Source: Changpingibacter yushuensis (lineage in GTDB: Bacteria; Actinomycetota; Actinomycetes; Actinomycetales; Actinomycetaceae). From it: DNA of 64,000 nt. Below are positions 63,913 to 64,000 of the stretch, piece after piece. Under the pieces are notes generated by a model that saw only the letters and a list, made by a program, of their open reading frames with translations, had not been told where the DNA came from and did not search any database. A program made the translations under genes and the position numbers. The stretch lies in contig NZ_CP059492.1 of assembly GCF_014041995.1 (NCBI RefSeq), forward strand, positions 2,294,001-2,358,000, written 5' to 3'. Within the stretch, counting starts at the first letter, position 1; each line of letters begins with the position of its first letter.

Positions 63913-64000
63913 CCTCGACGAGACTGATGCACCCAATCATGGAGCACATGACGAGACGGATACCCCAACTTCCGGATCGTCTTAACATACGAACCCAACC
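63913..64000 (-). mobile_element. IS-B fragment, interrupted by IS-A, running off the window
   Basis: The reverse complement matches 60696-60783 of the complete IS-B (5' part of its transposase) with at least one base difference. It is cut exactly at the IS-A terminus. The rest of this copy lies beyond the window edge; its other half is not on the far side of IS-A. Confidence 0.88.

Noticed and set aside
1-64000. CRISPR arrays, tRNA or rRNA genes, riboswitches
   Set aside because: No regularly spaced direct repeats of CRISPR type, no cloverleaf or rRNA signature, and no riboswitch core was recognised on either strand by eye.

Overview
The window reads as the chromosome of a moderately high-G+C Gram-positive actinobacterium, plausibly a host-associated member of the Actinomycetaceae or a relative. 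The evidence is a DtxR/IdeR-type iron box ahead of feoA, several secreted glycosidases with signal peptides, lipoprotein binding proteins, an LSDTG-type wall-sorting tail, many LacI-family regulators and dense actinobacterial-type gene packing. No rRNA, tRNA or CRISPR array was seen. The species cannot be fixed from this sequence alone.

Layout: (1) 0.2-3.1 kb, ferrous iron uptake feoA-feoB plus a small feoC-like gene, all on the minus strand behind an iron box. (2) 3.3-9.9 kb, central metabolism on the minus strand: pyruvate phosphate dikinase, formate-tetrahydrofolate ligase and PTS enzyme I, each followed by a long perfect terminator stem. (3) 10.3-20.1 kb, L-arabinose utilisation on the plus strand: LacI-type regulator, araD, araA, and a YtfQRT-YjfF-like furanose ABC transporter with two identical-core LacI operators, then a PfkB sugar kinase. 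No ribulokinase (araB) is present. (4) 20.2-27.0 kb, a catabolic cluster with two paralogous zinc dehydrogenases, a GPH-family symporter, a split transketolase and a divergent LacI regulator; the substrate is unknown. (5) 27.1-31.0 kb, a wall-anchored metallophosphatase and three small secreted or membrane proteins of unknown function.

(6) 31.2-49.4 kb is the most striking region. It resembles the Bifidobacterium longum system for hydroxyproline-linked beta-L-arabino-oligosaccharides of plant extensin: a secreted GH43 enzyme, a 2121-residue GH121-like enzyme, a CUT1 ABC transporter without its own ATPase, and an intracellular GH127 beta-L-arabinofuranosidase with all its zinc/cysteine catalytic residues. 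Here the GH127 reading frame runs without a stop into a complete LacI-family repressor, giving one 1066-residue ORF. Four LacI-type operator-like palindromes lie in the divergent promoter between the secreted enzymes and the transporter. A CE7 deacetylase follows.

(7) 49.4-64.0 kb is a mobile-element-rich segment. Two nearly identical copies of one IS3-family element (called IS-A here; one truncated, one complete) flank, in the same orientation, a visibly more A/T-rich six-gene operon (sugar ABC transporter, GH35-like beta-galactosidase, unknown protein, LacI regulator), a decayed IS30-like remnant, a 5'-truncated Na+/H+ antiporter, a complete second IS3-family element (IS-B) and an IS1249-like remnant. 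The last 88 bases are another IS-B copy cut by IS-A.

Taken together, the window describes a bacterium that attacks arabinose-containing plant glycans outside the cell, imports oligosaccharides and free furanose sugar, trims them inside to L-arabinose, and feeds pentose-phosphate intermediates to transketolase. LacI-type repressors control each module locally.
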